NCBI GenBank assembly: GCA_050259035.1
Contig: JBLMZW010000077.1
Location: 1 to 51,110 of the forward strand
DNA: 51,110 nucleotides
From: JBLMZW01 sp050259035
GTDB lineage: Bacteria; Bacillota; Syntrophomonadia; Syntrophomonadales; DTU052
Direction: 5' to 3'
The notes under the pieces are model-generated. The model made no database searches. It was not told where the DNA came from and was given only the letters and a program-made list of their open reading frames with translations. Numbering within the stretch: position 1 is the first letter of the stretch; each line of letters begins with the position of its first letter. Positions 17,347 through 26,560 of this stretch are shown piece by piece. The translations under genes were made by a program, and so were the position numbers.

Positions 17347-18132
17347 ATGGCTTTAGTACCAGCTAATCCGCTTGAACAGCTTGCCTATAATATTTCGTTA
17401 CAGATAAAAGACGGGCAGATAGTATATGTTGGAACTGGTCTTCCCATGGTTGGAGCAATTTTGGCAGCTAAAACTCATGCCCCGCATATAACCCTGGTGT
17501 ATGAAAGTGGGGGGCAGGACCCTCTATCCGGTCCGATGCCCTGGTCGGTGGGAGGCCCGGCGACTTACCGCAAGGCCCCAATGAGCCTTGAAATGCCACT
17601 GTCTTTTGCTATGGCCACTAACGGGTATGTTGATATAGCTTTCCAGGGAGCAGCTCAAATTGACATGTACGGCAATCTGAACACCCATATTATAGGCGGA
17701 GGATTTTTTGATTTTCGGGTTCGTTTAACCGGTAGCGGCGGCGGTAATGACCTGAGTTCGACTACTGAAAATGTAGTATTGGTGGGACTGCAAACTCCGG
17801 ATAAATTCCCAGCCAAATTAGATTTTCTGACCAGCCCGGGCTTCCTCTCTGGCGGTAATAGCCGCAAAGAAGAAGGGCTGCTGGGCAATGGCCCCCAATC
17901 GGTGGTTTCCCAGCTAGGAGTAATGGATTTTGAACCTGATTCCAAACGGATGAGAATAAAGGGCCTAAATCCGGGAATGACGGTTGAGATTGCTCAAGCC
18001 TGTACTGGATTCGAGTTGATGGTTCCAGACCACATTGAAGAGATACCAGCTGTTAGTGAAGATATTCTGGAAATACTTCGTAATGAAGTAGATCCGCGCG
18101 CTATATTTATTGCATGGCCACCCAGGGGGTAA
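17347..18132 (+). CDS. CoA-transferase family I, beta subunit (GctB-like)
   Basis: 261 residues, beta subunit partner of the preceding gene. LVYESGGQD carries the family's catalytic glutamate (Glu53), at the same place as Glu54 of glutaconate CoA-transferase beta. GNLNTHIIGGG and LTGSGGGNDL form the glycine-rich CoA loop. The open frame extends 180 nt upstream into gctA, but the ATG at 17347 has AAGGAGG eight bases before it, so I use that. Tight spacing (16 bp) implies one operon. Confidence 0.85.
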   Translation: MALVPANPLEQLAYNISLQIKDGQIVYVGTGLPMVGAILAAKTHAPHITLVYESGGQDPLSGPMPWSVGGPATYRKAPMSLEMPLSFAMATNGYVDIAFQGAAQIDMYGNLNTHIIGGGFFDFRVRLTGSGGGNDLSSTTENVVLVGLQTPDKFPAKLDFLTSPGFLSGGNSRKEEGLLGNGPQSVVSQLGVMDFEPDSKRMRIKGLNPGMTVEIAQACTGFELMVPDHIEEIPAVSEDILEILRNEVDPRAIFIAWPPRG

Positions 18133-18183
18133 CAGGCGGTTAAAATCATAGTAATATGTTATATTAAGACTCGTTAAGAGTAC

Positions 18184-18212
18184 TTGACTGCGATGGTAGG
18201 CTGTAGTAGAAT
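18184..18212 (+). promoter_or_regulatory. tRNA-Leu promoter
   Basis: TTGACT (18184-18189), 17-bp spacer, TAGAAT (18207-18212); the tRNA begins 13 bp on. Confidence 0.75.
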
Positions 18213-18224
18213 ACTCATGCCATT

Positions 18225-18308
18225 GCAGGCGTGGCGGAATTGGCAGACGCGCCGGATTTAGGTTCCGGTGGTAATTCCGTGCGGGTTCGACTCCCGCCGC
18301 CTGCACCA
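18225..18308 (+). tRNA. tRNA-Leu (anticodon UAG)
   Basis: Acceptor arms GCAGGCG/CGCCTGC pair perfectly; anticodon stem CCGGA/TCCGG encloses the loop TTTAGGT with anticodon TAG (18259-18261). A variable arm, GGTTCGA T-loop and an encoded CCA end are present. 84 nt. Confidence 0.97.
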
Positions 18309-18320
18309 TTAAGAAATAAG

Positions 18321-18350
18321 AGGGTTCCGAAAAACGGAACCCTTTCTTGT
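18321..18350 (+). terminator. Terminator after tRNA-Leu, possibly bidirectional
   Basis: AGGGTTCCG (18321-18329), loop AAAAA, CGGAACCCT (18335-18343), then TTCTTGT. On the reverse strand it could also end the leftward genes. Confidence 0.88.
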
Positions 18351-18388
18351 ACTTTGGGAAGTATATCCGTTCTGACGATTTTGAGTGT

Positions 18389-18616
18389 TTAATTGGGAAG
18401 TTTATCTGGGCTTAGTGGTGAAAACTCGGTTTCCGAGTATTCAGAAGAATCTTCGTTTTGATTGACTGGGGCCTGGAGAGTAAATATCAGTATTCTGACA
18501 AAGTTCTCCAGTTCAGGTTCAAGATTGGTGGATTCTCGTAAAAACTCTTGGAGCAGGTTAATTGTATGCTGCCGCGGTGTGAGACGATTATGTAGCAACC
18601 TGTGCACATCCTTCAC
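18389..18616 (-). CDS. Possible small protein, unknown
   Basis: A possible 75-residue frame, GTG start, 94 bp downstream of the unrecognised 381-residue gene and on its strand. The sequence looks helical and acidic at the C-terminus (NEDSSEYSE). No good ribosome site is visible (CTTATA upstream), and no family is recognised. It may not be real. Confidence 0.28.
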   Translation of the reverse strand: MKDVHRLLHNRLTPRQHTINLLQEFLRESTNLEPELENFVRILIFTLQAPVNQNEDSSEYSETEFSPLSPDKLPN

Positions 18617-18710
18617 TATAAGTTTATGTTTGTCTATTAGTTTGACGTTGGGTTACAAGTTGTAGTTGCTGCCCAAAATTGCCTGCGATACTTGGTTTTG
18701 TAACATTTAA

Positions 18711-19856
18711 TCAAGTTGCGGTTTTCCGTCCTAACTGAATACTCAGGTAAGTGAAGAAGTCCGCCCTGGTCTGAGTTATGGGATGACCGGGAAATTTTTT
18801 AGGTAAAAGCAAAGCATCAATCATTTCGGGACGGGCTGCAAGATATTGGGAAAAATCCTCTATTAATGAAATATTACATTCGGTTGGATCCCCGTTTAAT
18901 GGCTTCAAATTGAGACTCAATTCATTACCCAGCGTAATTGCAACACCGGTCGGGTCCTCCCCAGGGCAGGAGGCAAGCAGCAAACGGTGTTCGTCAAGGA
19001 TTAAATAACACCAGGTTAAGTTTTCGGAACTATTACCAATGTACAGGAAGCGCGATGAGTCAGTACTCAACGGAACAAAAGAATCATGATTGTTAAGAAC
19101 TTCCCTTGTTCGTACGGCGTCTATGTCGCAATACTCATGCCAGGAAGGGGCGAAAGGAGTTTGTTCCACTATAGTGATAACTTCTTGTTCAGTGTCAATC
19201 AGTGCTTGATTTATTCGGCCAAGAAATGCCGGTGCATGATTCTTGCAATATTCTTCTGAATTTTTTCGATTGTATCCTTTTTCAGTTAATGATGCAATTA
19301 AGGTATCTTCAAGCTGTTTAACATTATAGGGCATCAACAGCAACCATGGTTCCTGCAAATATGAACTCTTATCGACCGGAAGCAACCTGGTTACTACCAC
19401 ATCTCCAGTTACAAAGTCGGGAAAGTTTTTGTATAAGACTTGAGTACTATCTTTAGGGTAAAGGAGATTTTCCATTCGAAAGTACTTCCCTTTCAGGCTT
19501 TTTACCCAATACGGAGCAATGCAACTGGAAATCAAGTTTCTTAGCGCTGTATATTCTGCATGACTCAAGGAGTGATCTAAATCTTTGAGAACGTTTTCCG
19601 CAATAGTATTGTTTCTTTTATCGGGACGATAATCGAGTAATAACCATTCTTCAAAAAATAATAAATAAATTCGCTGGAAAATAGTTCGCTGCATAAAATC
19701 AGTTATTTTTTCGAGGGCCAGGTTCTGGAAAAACGAAATCTGTAAATCCTCTTGTTGAGCCTGGGATAGATAATTATTCTTATAGGTACTGATACGTTCC
19801 ATTATCGAGATGTAAGTGTCAATCTTCTCGTGCAAATCCAAAGCTGACCACTTCAA
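18711..19856 (-). CDS. Unrecognised soluble protein
   Basis: About 381 residues, no family recognised. No signal peptide or membrane helix; the N-terminal third is helical (LHEKIDTYISIMERIS), followed by mixed alpha/beta segments such as LTWCYLILDEHRLLLASCPG, in the style of a ligand-binding or regulatory fold. A GTG at 19865 opens the frame, but the TTG at 19856 lies 5 bases after AAGGGGTGA, a better fit. It is downstream of the rhomboid gene on the same strand (gap 85 bp) and may share its transcript. Base composition is like its neighbours. Confidence 0.6.
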   Translation of the reverse strand: MKWSALDLHEKIDTYISIMERISTYKNNYLSQAQQEDLQISFFQNLALEKITDFMQRTIFQRIYLLFFEEWLLLDYRPDKRNNTIAENVLKDLDHSLSHAEYTALRNLISSCIAPYWVKSLKGKYFRMENLLYPKDSTQVLYKNFPDFVTGDVVVTRLLPVDKSSYLQEPWLLLMPYNVKQLEDTLIASLTEKGYNRKNSEEYCKNHAPAFLGRINQALIDTEQEVITIVEQTPFAPSWHEYCDIDAVRTREVLNNHDSFVPLSTDSSRFLYIGNSSENLTWCYLILDEHRLLLASCPGEDPTGVAITLGNELSLNLKPLNGDPTECNISLIEDFSQYLAARPEMIDALLLPKKFPGHPITQTRADFFTYLSIQLGRKTAT

Positions 19857-19941
19857 TTTGTTCACCCCTTCACAAAAGAGGCCCTCATTTTTTTATATTA
19901 TCCTTAATAGCACAATTTTCCTCCTTTTGTTTATTAAAACC

Positions 19942-20616
19942 CTAATAATAATCTTTTCCATTTTCAGGAGTCATGAAAAGACGGTGCAGGATGAGGCCCG
20001 CGATAAACCCGCCAATATGTGCGGAAAAAGCAATTTGTGCAACACCACCGGTTTGTGGAGCGAGGCTCCCAAATATCTGAAGGATTATCCAGATAGCCAA
20101 ATAGATAAATGCGGGAATGTCGATTAACCAGAAGAAAAAAAATATAGGAACCAGGGTCAGTATTTTGGCCCGGGGATACAGAACGAAATAAGCACCCATT
20201 ACTCCTGCTATAGCACCGGATGCGCCAACCGTGGGAATCTGGGAGGAGGGGTCGACATAAACCTGTGTAGCTCCAGCTATTATTCCGATTATTAGGTAAA
20301 AAAAGGTGAAATTCAAAGGTCCCATACGATCTTCTACATTATCACCAAACAACCATAAGGCCCACATGTTCCCTATTAGATGCATCCACCCGCCATGTAG
20401 AAACATTGAAGTGATAAAAGGCGTAAAGGTTAATATTAGATTATTTGAGGGATTAGTTACACGGGTGGGTACTAGTCCGTACTGGTTTAAAAACAGCTGT
20501 AAATCACTGTTCCCTAACATGATTTCATGAATAAACACCAGAACATTTATTATGATAAGAAGCAAAGTCACCAGCGGAAAGTGCTGGCTGGGTACTCTAT
20601 CTTTTAAAGGAATCAA
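19942..20616 (-). CDS. Rhomboid family intramembrane serine protease
   Basis: A 224-residue membrane protein with about six helices. The rhomboid catalytic pair is present: serine in GASGAIAG and histidine in SAHIGGF. The WMHLIGNMWAL segment supplies the conserved His-x-x-x-Asn of the oxyanion region. It would cut transmembrane substrates within the bilayer; substrates unknown. TTG start with GGAGAAG upstream. Confidence 0.92.
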   Translation of the reverse strand: MIPLKDRVPSQHFPLVTLLLIIINVLVFIHEIMLGNSDLQLFLNQYGLVPTRVTNPSNNLILTFTPFITSMFLHGGWMHLIGNMWALWLFGDNVEDRMGPLNFTFFYLIIGIIAGATQVYVDPSSQIPTVGASGAIAGVMGAYFVLYPRAKILTLVPIFFFFWLIDIPAFIYLAIWIILQIFGSLAPQTGGVAQIAFSAHIGGFIAGLILHRLFMTPENGKDYY

Positions 20617-20632
20617 AGAGACTTCTCCTTTT

Positions 20633-20922
20633 ACTTTTAGACATTATATTCCTTGCCATATTTATAGCAAGGGCTATGGTAAAAAGTACTGCCCGGCGCG
20701 GGGCTAAGGGAACTGATTTGGCCGCGCCTGTCTTGTACTTTTAGACATTATATTTCTTGCAATATTTATGGCAATTAATGAAGCTTGTTGGCTAAAGCCA
20801 ACGGGCCGCACGCTTTCGGTATTTTACTTCTCGCTTTGCTCGGGTAAAACACTCGAAATCGTCCGAATGTAAAAAGTACTGCGCGGGGCTAAGGGAACCG
20901 ATTTAGCCTCGCCTGCCTTGTC
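20633..20922. repeat. Interleaved imperfect direct repeats
   Basis: Unit A, 38 bp starting ACTTTTAGACATTATATT, occurs at 20633-20670 and 20737-20774 with four or so differences. Unit B, about 54-58 bp starting GTAAAAAGTACTGC and containing GGGGCTAAGGGAAC, occurs at 20678-20735 and 20869-20922. The order A-B-A-(insert)-B suggests duplication of an A-B module with a roughly 95-bp insertion in the second copy. Confidence 0.7.
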
Positions 20923-21083
20923 CTATTATAACATTGGCAGAAATTCAATAATGATAGCAGCAACCCCGGATGTGGTCTAATCTGTAACGCTCAATGATAT
21001 TAACAAGTAATTAACTTAAGTCTCAACATCAATAGAATAATTATACGGGTGTCTGTAAATAATTGGCTAGTGTAGGCTGGGGC

Positions 21084-21112
21084 TTGACTTTGAAGGTAAT
21101 GGTGAATATTCT
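21084..21112 (+). promoter_or_regulatory. tRNA-Gly promoter
   Basis: TTGACT (21084-21089), 17-bp spacer, TATTCT (21107-21112). Confidence 0.65.
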
Positions 21113-21134
21113 ATTGTATAGATGGTTACAGAAT

Positions 21135-21209
21135 GCGGAAGTGGCTCAGTGGTAGAGCATCGCCTTGCCAAGGCGAGGGTCGCGAGTTCGAATCTCGTCT
21201 TCCGCTCCA
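21135..21209 (+). tRNA. tRNA-Gly (anticodon GCC)
   Basis: Acceptor GCGGAAG/CTTCCGC; anticodon stem TCGCC/GGCGA with loop TTGCCAA, anticodon GCC (21167-21169); GTTCGAAT T-loop; encoded CCA. 75 nt. Confidence 0.97.
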
Positions 21210-21218
21210 GGAAGGAAC

Positions 21219-21248
21219 CACCTCGACCTTCGGTCGAGGTGTTTTTTT
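21219..21248 (+). terminator. Terminator after tRNA-Gly
   Basis: CACCTCGAC (21219-21227), loop CTTCG, GTCGAGGTG (21233-21241), then seven T. Confidence 0.95.
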
Positions 21249-21416
21249 GGTTGATCAAGGTATTTTGAGCCGGAAAGAGTTTCACAGAAGAAGGAAATTA
21301 TTATGTGTTGTAGAACAAGTTATTCACCGGGTTACCATGATCATAGAATAATAAATATGAATCTGGTTGGGATAGGTTATTAGTAGGTCGCAAAACTCAG
21401 AACAGGAGGAGCATAA

Positions 21417-22748
21417 ATGAAAACTAAGCTGGAGAGAATAGAGGCGAATGAGGTAGCTTTGGAAATTGAGGTCGAAGTTGGCAAGGTTGAAAAAGCGACC
21501 CAAACGGCTTATCTCAAACTAGTTAAGAAGGTTAATGTGCCAGGCTTTCGCAAGGGCAAGGTGCCTCGCCCAATATTTGAAGCTTTCGTAGGAAAAGAGG
21601 CTTTATTCGAAGAAGCACTTGAGGAAGTAATCCCAGAGGCTTATGAACAAGCGGTACAGGATAACGATATTGAACCGGTTGCGCGTCCGAAAATAGACAT
21701 AGTACAGTCCGAGGAAGGCAAACCTTTGATTTTTAAGGCCAGTGTTGTGGTTAAACCTGAGGTTAAGTTGACTGGAGATCTTAAGGGTCTTGTAGTTAAA
21801 GTGCCGCAACTTGAGATTAAGGATGAAGATGTTGACAGCCGATTAGAAATAATGAGAAACCGTTACGCCCAACTGGTTAAGGCTGATGATACAGCAGAGG
21901 CGCTACTTGGTGATGTTTTAACCATTGATTTTACGGGATATTTAGGGGATGAACCGTTCCCAGGAGGGACCGGACAGGATTATTCGTTGGAACTAGGGTC
22001 TAATACGTTTATCCCCGGGTTTGAGGAACAATTGGTGGGAACCAAAAGCGGCCAGGATGTAACGGTTAATGTTACCTTCCCTAAAGACTACCATGCTGAA
22101 GACTTAAAAGGACAAGAAGCTCGTTTTGAAGTTATGGTTAAAGAATTAAAAAAGCGAGAGTTGAGTCCGTTAAATGATGATTTCGCTAAAGATGTCAGCG
22201 ATTTTGATACTTTAGAAGAACTCAAGGATGATATCAGAAAGAACCTGCAGGAACTGGCGGAAAAACGTAGAACCCAGATGATAAGAAGCAGAGTAATAAC
22301 TGCCGCATGTGATACAGTAGAAGTAGAAATTCCAGTCGAAATGATTGAAAGTGAAGTCGATATATTATTAAGACAGTTTGAAGAACGATTAATGTACCAG
22401 GGATTAAACCTGGAGCAATATATGCAAATAACAGGCGTAGACGCTGCGGGGCTCCGGTCGGAGTTTAAGCCTCAAGGCGAGAAGGTTGTCAAAGAGAATC
22501 TGGTTCTTGAAGCACTAGCTAAGGAGATGGATCTTAAGGTAACCGAAGAAGACTTTGAAGCCGAGGTCGACAAAGCAGCGAAGGAATACGGTATTAATCC
22601 CGAAGAGCTAAAGGTTAATATGACTAATGCCAGACCCCGTATTGAATTTGGGATTATACTGGATAAAGCAGCTAATTATCTTATAGATAACGCCGTAATT
22701 GAAGAAGATAGTATTGCTGACGCAGATGAAGAGGAACCACTTGATTAA
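21417..22748 (+). CDS. tig: Trigger factor (ribosome-associated chaperone/prolyl isomerase)
   Basis: 443 residues, the usual length. Three domains are visible: N-terminal ribosome-binding domain with the signature GFRKGKVPR (about residue 43), the central FKBP-type prolyl isomerase domain (about 150-240; GDVLTIDFTGYLGDEPFPGG and FIPGFEEQLVG), and the helical C-terminal chaperone arms. It holds nascent chains as they leave the ribosome. ATG start with AGGAGG. First gene of a block with clpP and clpX, the common Firmicutes order, so cotranscription is likely. Confidence 0.97.
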   Translation: MKTKLERIEANEVALEIEVEVGKVEKATQTAYLKLVKKVNVPGFRKGKVPRPIFEAFVGKEALFEEALEEVIPEAYEQAVQDNDIEPVARPKIDIVQSEEGKPLIFKASVVVKPEVKLTGDLKGLVVKVPQLEIKDEDVDSRLEIMRNRYAQLVKADDTAEALLGDVLTIDFTGYLGDEPFPGGTGQDYSLELGSNTFIPGFEEQLVGTKSGQDVTVNVTFPKDYHAEDLKGQEARFEVMVKELKKRELSPLNDDFAKDVSDFDTLEELKDDIRKNLQELAEKRRTQMIRSRVITAACDTVEVEIPVEMIESEVDILLRQFEERLMYQGLNLEQYMQITGVDAAGLRSEFKPQGEKVVKENLVLEALAKEMDLKVTEEDFEAEVDKAAKEYGINPEELKVNMTNARPRIEFGIILDKAANYLIDNAVIEEDSIADADEEEPLD

Positions 22749-22782
22749 AGAATGATTAATTTAAGAGAAAGAGGTGAATATA

Positions 22783-23385
22783 ATGTCCCATCTGGTGCCT
22801 ATGGTAGTAGAGCAAAGCAATCGAGGAGAACGGGCCTATGATATCTATTCCCGTTTATTGAAAGACCGCATTATATTTCTTGGGAGTGCCGTTGACGACC
22901 AGGTTGCCAATCTAATAATTGCACAACTTTTATTTTTGGAGGCGGAAGATCCGGATAAAGATATTCACCTTTATATCAATAGTCCGGGGGGTTCTATTTC
23001 TGCCGGGTTAGCCATATATGATACCATTCAACATGTACGTCCAGATGTTTCAACTATCTGTGTAGGTTTGGCGGCTAGCATGGGCGCGTTTCTGTTATGC
23101 GCTGGTGCCAAAGGTAAACGTTTCGCATTACCCAACAGTGAGATAATGATTCATCAACCCTGGGGGCAGACTGAAGGGCAGGCAACAGATATTGAGATTC
23201 GTGCTCGCAGACTACTCAGAATGAAAAATGATCTGAACCGTATTTTGGCCGAAAGGACCGGGCAGAAGCTCGAAAAGATTGAACATGATGTGGAAAGAGA
23301 CTATTTTTTGACCGCGGAAGAAGCCAAGGCATATGGCATTATTGACGAGGTTATGACTCAGGCTAAGCGGGCGAAAAAAGCCTAG
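22783..23385 (+). CDS. clpP: ATP-dependent Clp protease proteolytic subunit
   Basis: 200 residues. The catalytic triad is Ser99 (GLAASMGAF), His124 (MIHQPWG) and Asp173 (ERDYF). Forms the 14-mer proteolytic chamber used by ClpX, encoded next. A GTG at 22774 is in frame, but it is part of the ribosome site GAGGTGA; the ATG at 22783 gives the standard N-terminus (LVPMVVEQS) and is used. It lies 34 bp after tig and 23 bp before clpX. Confidence 0.97.
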   Translation: MSHLVPMVVEQSNRGERAYDIYSRLLKDRIIFLGSAVDDQVANLIIAQLLFLEAEDPDKDIHLYINSPGGSISAGLAIYDTIQHVRPDVSTICVGLAASMGAFLLCAGAKGKRFALPNSEIMIHQPWGQTEGQATDIEIRARRLLRMKNDLNRILAERTGQKLEKIEHDVERDYFLTAEEAKAYGIIDEVMTQAKRAKKA

Positions 23386-23408
23386 CTCTCCGGAAGAGAG
23401 GTGAGTTT

Positions 23409-24659
23409 ATGCAAAGGTTCGGAGATGAACGAGGACAATTAAAATGCTCTTTTTGTGGTAAGCTTCAGGATCAGGTTAAGAAGTTAGTAGCAGGACCTGG
23501 GGTCTATATTTGTGATGAATGTATTGAACTCTGCAACGAGATAATTGAAGAGGAACTGGCAGAAGACTTTGGCTTCGAAATGGGGGATATCCCAAAACCC
23601 CAGGAGATTAAAGAGATACTTGATCAATATGTTATTGGACAGGAAAAAGCTAAAAAAATCATGGCTGTGGCTGTATACAACCACTATAAGCGTATTAATC
23701 TGGGAATGAAACTTGATGATGTTGAGCTTCAAAAGAGTAACATTTTAATGCTCGGACCAACTGGAAGTGGTAAAACGCTTTTGGCCCAGACCCTGGCTAA
23801 AATATTAAATGTTCCTTTCGCTATAGCGGATGCCACCAGTCTTACAGAAGCCGGGTATGTTGGAGAAGATGTTGAAAACATTCTTCTTAAACTAATTCAA
23901 GCGGCAGATTATGATATTGAAAAAGCTGAAAAAGGTATCGTTTACATCGATGAAATTGATAAAATTGCACGTAAAACCGATAATCCTTCGATAACCAGAG
24001 ATGTGTCCGGTGAAGGTGTGCAGCAAGCTCTGTTAAAGATTCTCGAAGGGACGGTAGCCAGTGTTCCGCCTCAGGGAGGCAGGAAACATCCACACCAGGA
24101 GTTTATTCAAATTGATACCTCCAATATCCTTTTTATCTGCGGTGGGGCTTTTGAAGGTGTCGATAAGATTATTCAGCAGCGCACAGGACAGAAGACTATG
24201 GGATTCGGGGCAGAGATTAAAACCAAGCGGGAAAAAAATATCGGAGAGATTTTACAGCATATCCTTCCCCAGGATCTTTTGAAATTCGGTCTAATACCTG
24301 AATTTGTAGGCCGGGTCCCAATTATAGCTTCTCTTGATGCATTGGATGAGTCGGCTTTGATCAGGATTCTAACTGAGCCCAGGAATGCTTTAGTAAAACA
24401 GTATCAAAAAATGCTTGATTTGGATGGAGTTACTCTAGAGTTTACCGAGGATTCGATGAAAGCTATTTCTTCGGAGGCCTTAAGAAGAAATACTGGGGCC
24501 AGAGGGTTACGGGCTATAGTAGAGGATATAATGCTTGATGTGATGTATGATGTTCCTTCCAGGGCAGATGTTACCAAGTGTGTGGTTACTAAAGATGTCG
24601 TTCAAAAGAAGGAAAAGCCTTTACTGGTGACCGTTGAACCCAGGCGAAAGGTTAATTAG
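23409..24659 (+). CDS. clpX: Clp protease ATP-binding subunit ClpX
   Basis: 416 residues. N-terminal C4 zinc domain (CSFCGK, then CDECIELC, about residues 14-40) for substrate and adaptor binding; AAA+ domain with Walker A GPTGSGKT, Walker B IVYIDEIDK, the GYVG pore loop (AGYVGEDVE), RKHPHQE, and sensor 2 GARGLR. Hexamer that unfolds substrates into ClpP. No CtsR-type heat-shock operator is seen in front of the tig-clpP-clpX block. A terminator follows. Confidence 0.97.
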   Translation: MQRFGDERGQLKCSFCGKLQDQVKKLVAGPGVYICDECIELCNEIIEEELAEDFGFEMGDIPKPQEIKEILDQYVIGQEKAKKIMAVAVYNHYKRINLGMKLDDVELQKSNILMLGPTGSGKTLLAQTLAKILNVPFAIADATSLTEAGYVGEDVENILLKLIQAADYDIEKAEKGIVYIDEIDKIARKTDNPSITRDVSGEGVQQALLKILEGTVASVPPQGGRKHPHQEFIQIDTSNILFICGGAFEGVDKIIQQRTGQKTMGFGAEIKTKREKNIGEILQHILPQDLLKFGLIPEFVGRVPIIASLDALDESALIRILTEPRNALVKQYQKMLDLDGVTLEFTEDSMKAISSEALRRNTGARGLRAIVEDIMLDVMYDVPSRADVTKCVVTKDVVQKKEKPLLVTVEPRRKVN

Positions 24660-24705
24660 ATAAAAATTAGGGTTTAATTACAGGGTATTTTCTAGGTTAA
24701 TTATA

Positions 24706-24731
24706 AAGAGGCAGTAAACTGCCTCTTTTTT
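24706..24731 (+). terminator. Terminator after clpX
   Basis: AAGAGGCAGT (24706-24715) pairs with ACTGCCTCTT (24718-24727), then T-rich; closes the tig-clpP-clpX unit. Confidence 0.88.
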
Positions 24732-24802
24732 ACTGCCAGATTAGCTATTTATTATTCGCTCATCGGTAATAATATGAAAAAGAACTTGGAAGGAATGGAT
24801 AG

Positions 24803-26527
24803 ATGAGCGAGACTTTTTCAGGTTTGAGTGGAATTCTTGCTTTAGTGCAGTTTTTCTTCGCCGTGGTTATCGGTTTGTATTTTTGGAATCTGTTGCGCAA
24901 TCAGCAGGGAAACAAGACTGCCGTTGTCAAGGAATCCTATAAGGAAAAGGATAAAATCCGAAGGATGCGGGAGTTCACTCTTACCGAACCACTTTCCAGT
25001 CTTACCCGTCCTCAAAGCTTTGAGGAGATTATTGGACAGGAAGACGGCATAGAAGCTTTACGAGCTGCGCTTTGCGGCCCTAATCCTCAGCATGTAATTA
25101 TCTATGGCCCTCCCGGGATCGGAAAGACAGCGGCAGCCCGTCTGGTATTGGAAGAGTGCCAAAAGAGTTCATTCTCTCCTTTTAATGATAGTTCCGCTTT
25201 TGTTGAGGTCGATGCCACGGTGGCAAGATTTGACGAGCGCGGAATTGCTGACCCTTTAATTGGTTCGGTTCATGATCCTATTTATCAGGGAGCAGGCCCC
25301 TTAGGAGTTGCTGGGGTACCTCAGCCCAAACCGGGAGCTGTAACCCGGGCTCATGGAGGTATTCTCTTTATAGATGAGATCGGGGAACTGCACTCTATTC
25401 AGATGAACAAACTATTAAAGGTTTTAGAGGATCGTAAGGTTCTACTGGAAAGTGCTTATTATAGTAAAGAGGATACGAATATCCCGGCCCATATTCACGA
25501 CGTGTTTCAGAATGGGTTGCCAGCTGATTTTCGTTTAGTTGGAGCTACTACGCGCATGCCGCACGATATTTCACCTGCCCTGCGTTCCCGTTGCCTTGAA
25601 GTTTTCTTCCGTCCGCTGGAAAAGCATGAGTTAAAAATAATTGCCAGCAAGGCATTAGAAAAAGTGGGCAGCACCATGGATGAAGAAGCTTTAGATGAAC
25701 TGTCCCGTTATGCGTCCAACGGCCGGGAGGCTGTTAATATGGTTCAATTGGCCACTGGCATAGCTCGCGGCCGGAATACTGATATGGTTACTCTTGATAC
25801 TATGGAAAAGGTTATCCTAAATGGACAGTATTCACCTCGACTCGAAAACCAGCATGGCATTAAACCGCGGGTCGGGGTAGTTAATGGCCTAGCCGTTTAT
25901 GGACCCAATCTAGGAGTGGTTATCGAAGTAGAAGCAGTGGCGTTTGAAGTTGAAAAGGGGAATGGACATGTTTCAGTTACCGGGGTAATCGAGGAAGAGC
26001 AGTTAGGTGATCACGGTAAGACGGTAAAAAGAAAGAGTATGGCCCGGGGAGCAGTTGATAATGTAATGACAGCATTACGATGTATTTGTGATTTCGATCT
26101 AAGGAATTATGATATATATATAAACTTCCCGGGAGGTACGCCGGTTGACGGGCCCTCAGCGGGTATTGCTATGGCGATAGCCCTATATTCTGCGATTAAA
26201 GAAATAAAACTGGATCATCTGCTGGCTATGACCGGAGAAGTTACCGCCCGGGGCAAAATAAAACCAGTTGGAGGAATAATACCAAAAATAGAGGCAGCGA
26301 GAAAAGCGGGAATTAAACGAATATTAATTCCTGGCGATAACTGGTTAAGGATTTTTGACGGCATATCGGATACGGAAGTACTGCCAATAAATACGGTAGA
26401 AGAAGTATTAAATTTAATTGAGGCAGGTTTTAATACCGGGTCTACCTATACCAGTCATGTGTTGGATCTGGATGGGTGCCTCCCGGCGTGTCGCCAAATC
26501 AATTCCGGGGAGAATTCACAGGTATAA
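24803..26527 (+). CDS. lonB: LonB, Lon-like ATP-dependent protease
   Basis: 574 residues, typical for LonB of spore-forming Firmicutes. An N-terminal membrane helix (about residues 10-30, LALVQFFFAVVIGLYFW) replaces the LonA substrate domain; AAA+ domain with Walker A GPPGIGKT and Walker B GGILFIDEIGEL; C-terminal S16 protease domain with catalytic Ser452 (DGPSAG) and Lys495 (in IIPKIEAA). In Bacillus LonB acts in the forespore and during sporulation; here that is inference. ATG start with AAGGA upstream. Followed by lonA. Confidence 0.93.
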   Translation: MSETFSGLSGILALVQFFFAVVIGLYFWNLLRNQQGNKTAVVKESYKEKDKIRRMREFTLTEPLSSLTRPQSFEEIIGQEDGIEALRAALCGPNPQHVIIYGPPGIGKTAAARLVLEECQKSSFSPFNDSSAFVEVDATVARFDERGIADPLIGSVHDPIYQGAGPLGVAGVPQPKPGAVTRAHGGILFIDEIGELHSIQMNKLLKVLEDRKVLLESAYYSKEDTNIPAHIHDVFQNGLPADFRLVGATTRMPHDISPALRSRCLEVFFRPLEKHELKIIASKALEKVGSTMDEEALDELSRYASNGREAVNMVQLATGIARGRNTDMVTLDTMEKVILNGQYSPRLENQHGIKPRVGVVNGLAVYGPNLGVVIEVEAVAFEVEKGNGHVSVTGVIEEEQLGDHGKTVKRKSMARGAVDNVMTALRCICDFDLRNYDIYINFPGGTPVDGPSAGIAMAIALYSAIKEIKLDHLLAMTGEVTARGKIKPVGGIIPKIEAARKAGIKRILIPGDNWLRIFDGISDTEVLPINTVEEVLNLIEAGFNTGSTYTSHVLDLDGCLPACRQINSGENSQV

Positions 26528-26560
26528 GTACAAAGGCTAAAGACCAGAGTCTAACGGTTT

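Larger units (their letters stand above)
20617..21134. other. Non-coding region with imperfect repeats
   Basis: About 518 bp between the rhomboid gene and tRNA-Gly without a credible gene. It holds two interleaved imperfect direct repeats (20633-20922), a small GTTGGC/GCCAAC hairpin (20787-20802) and the tRNA promoter (21084-21112). Confidence 0.6.
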
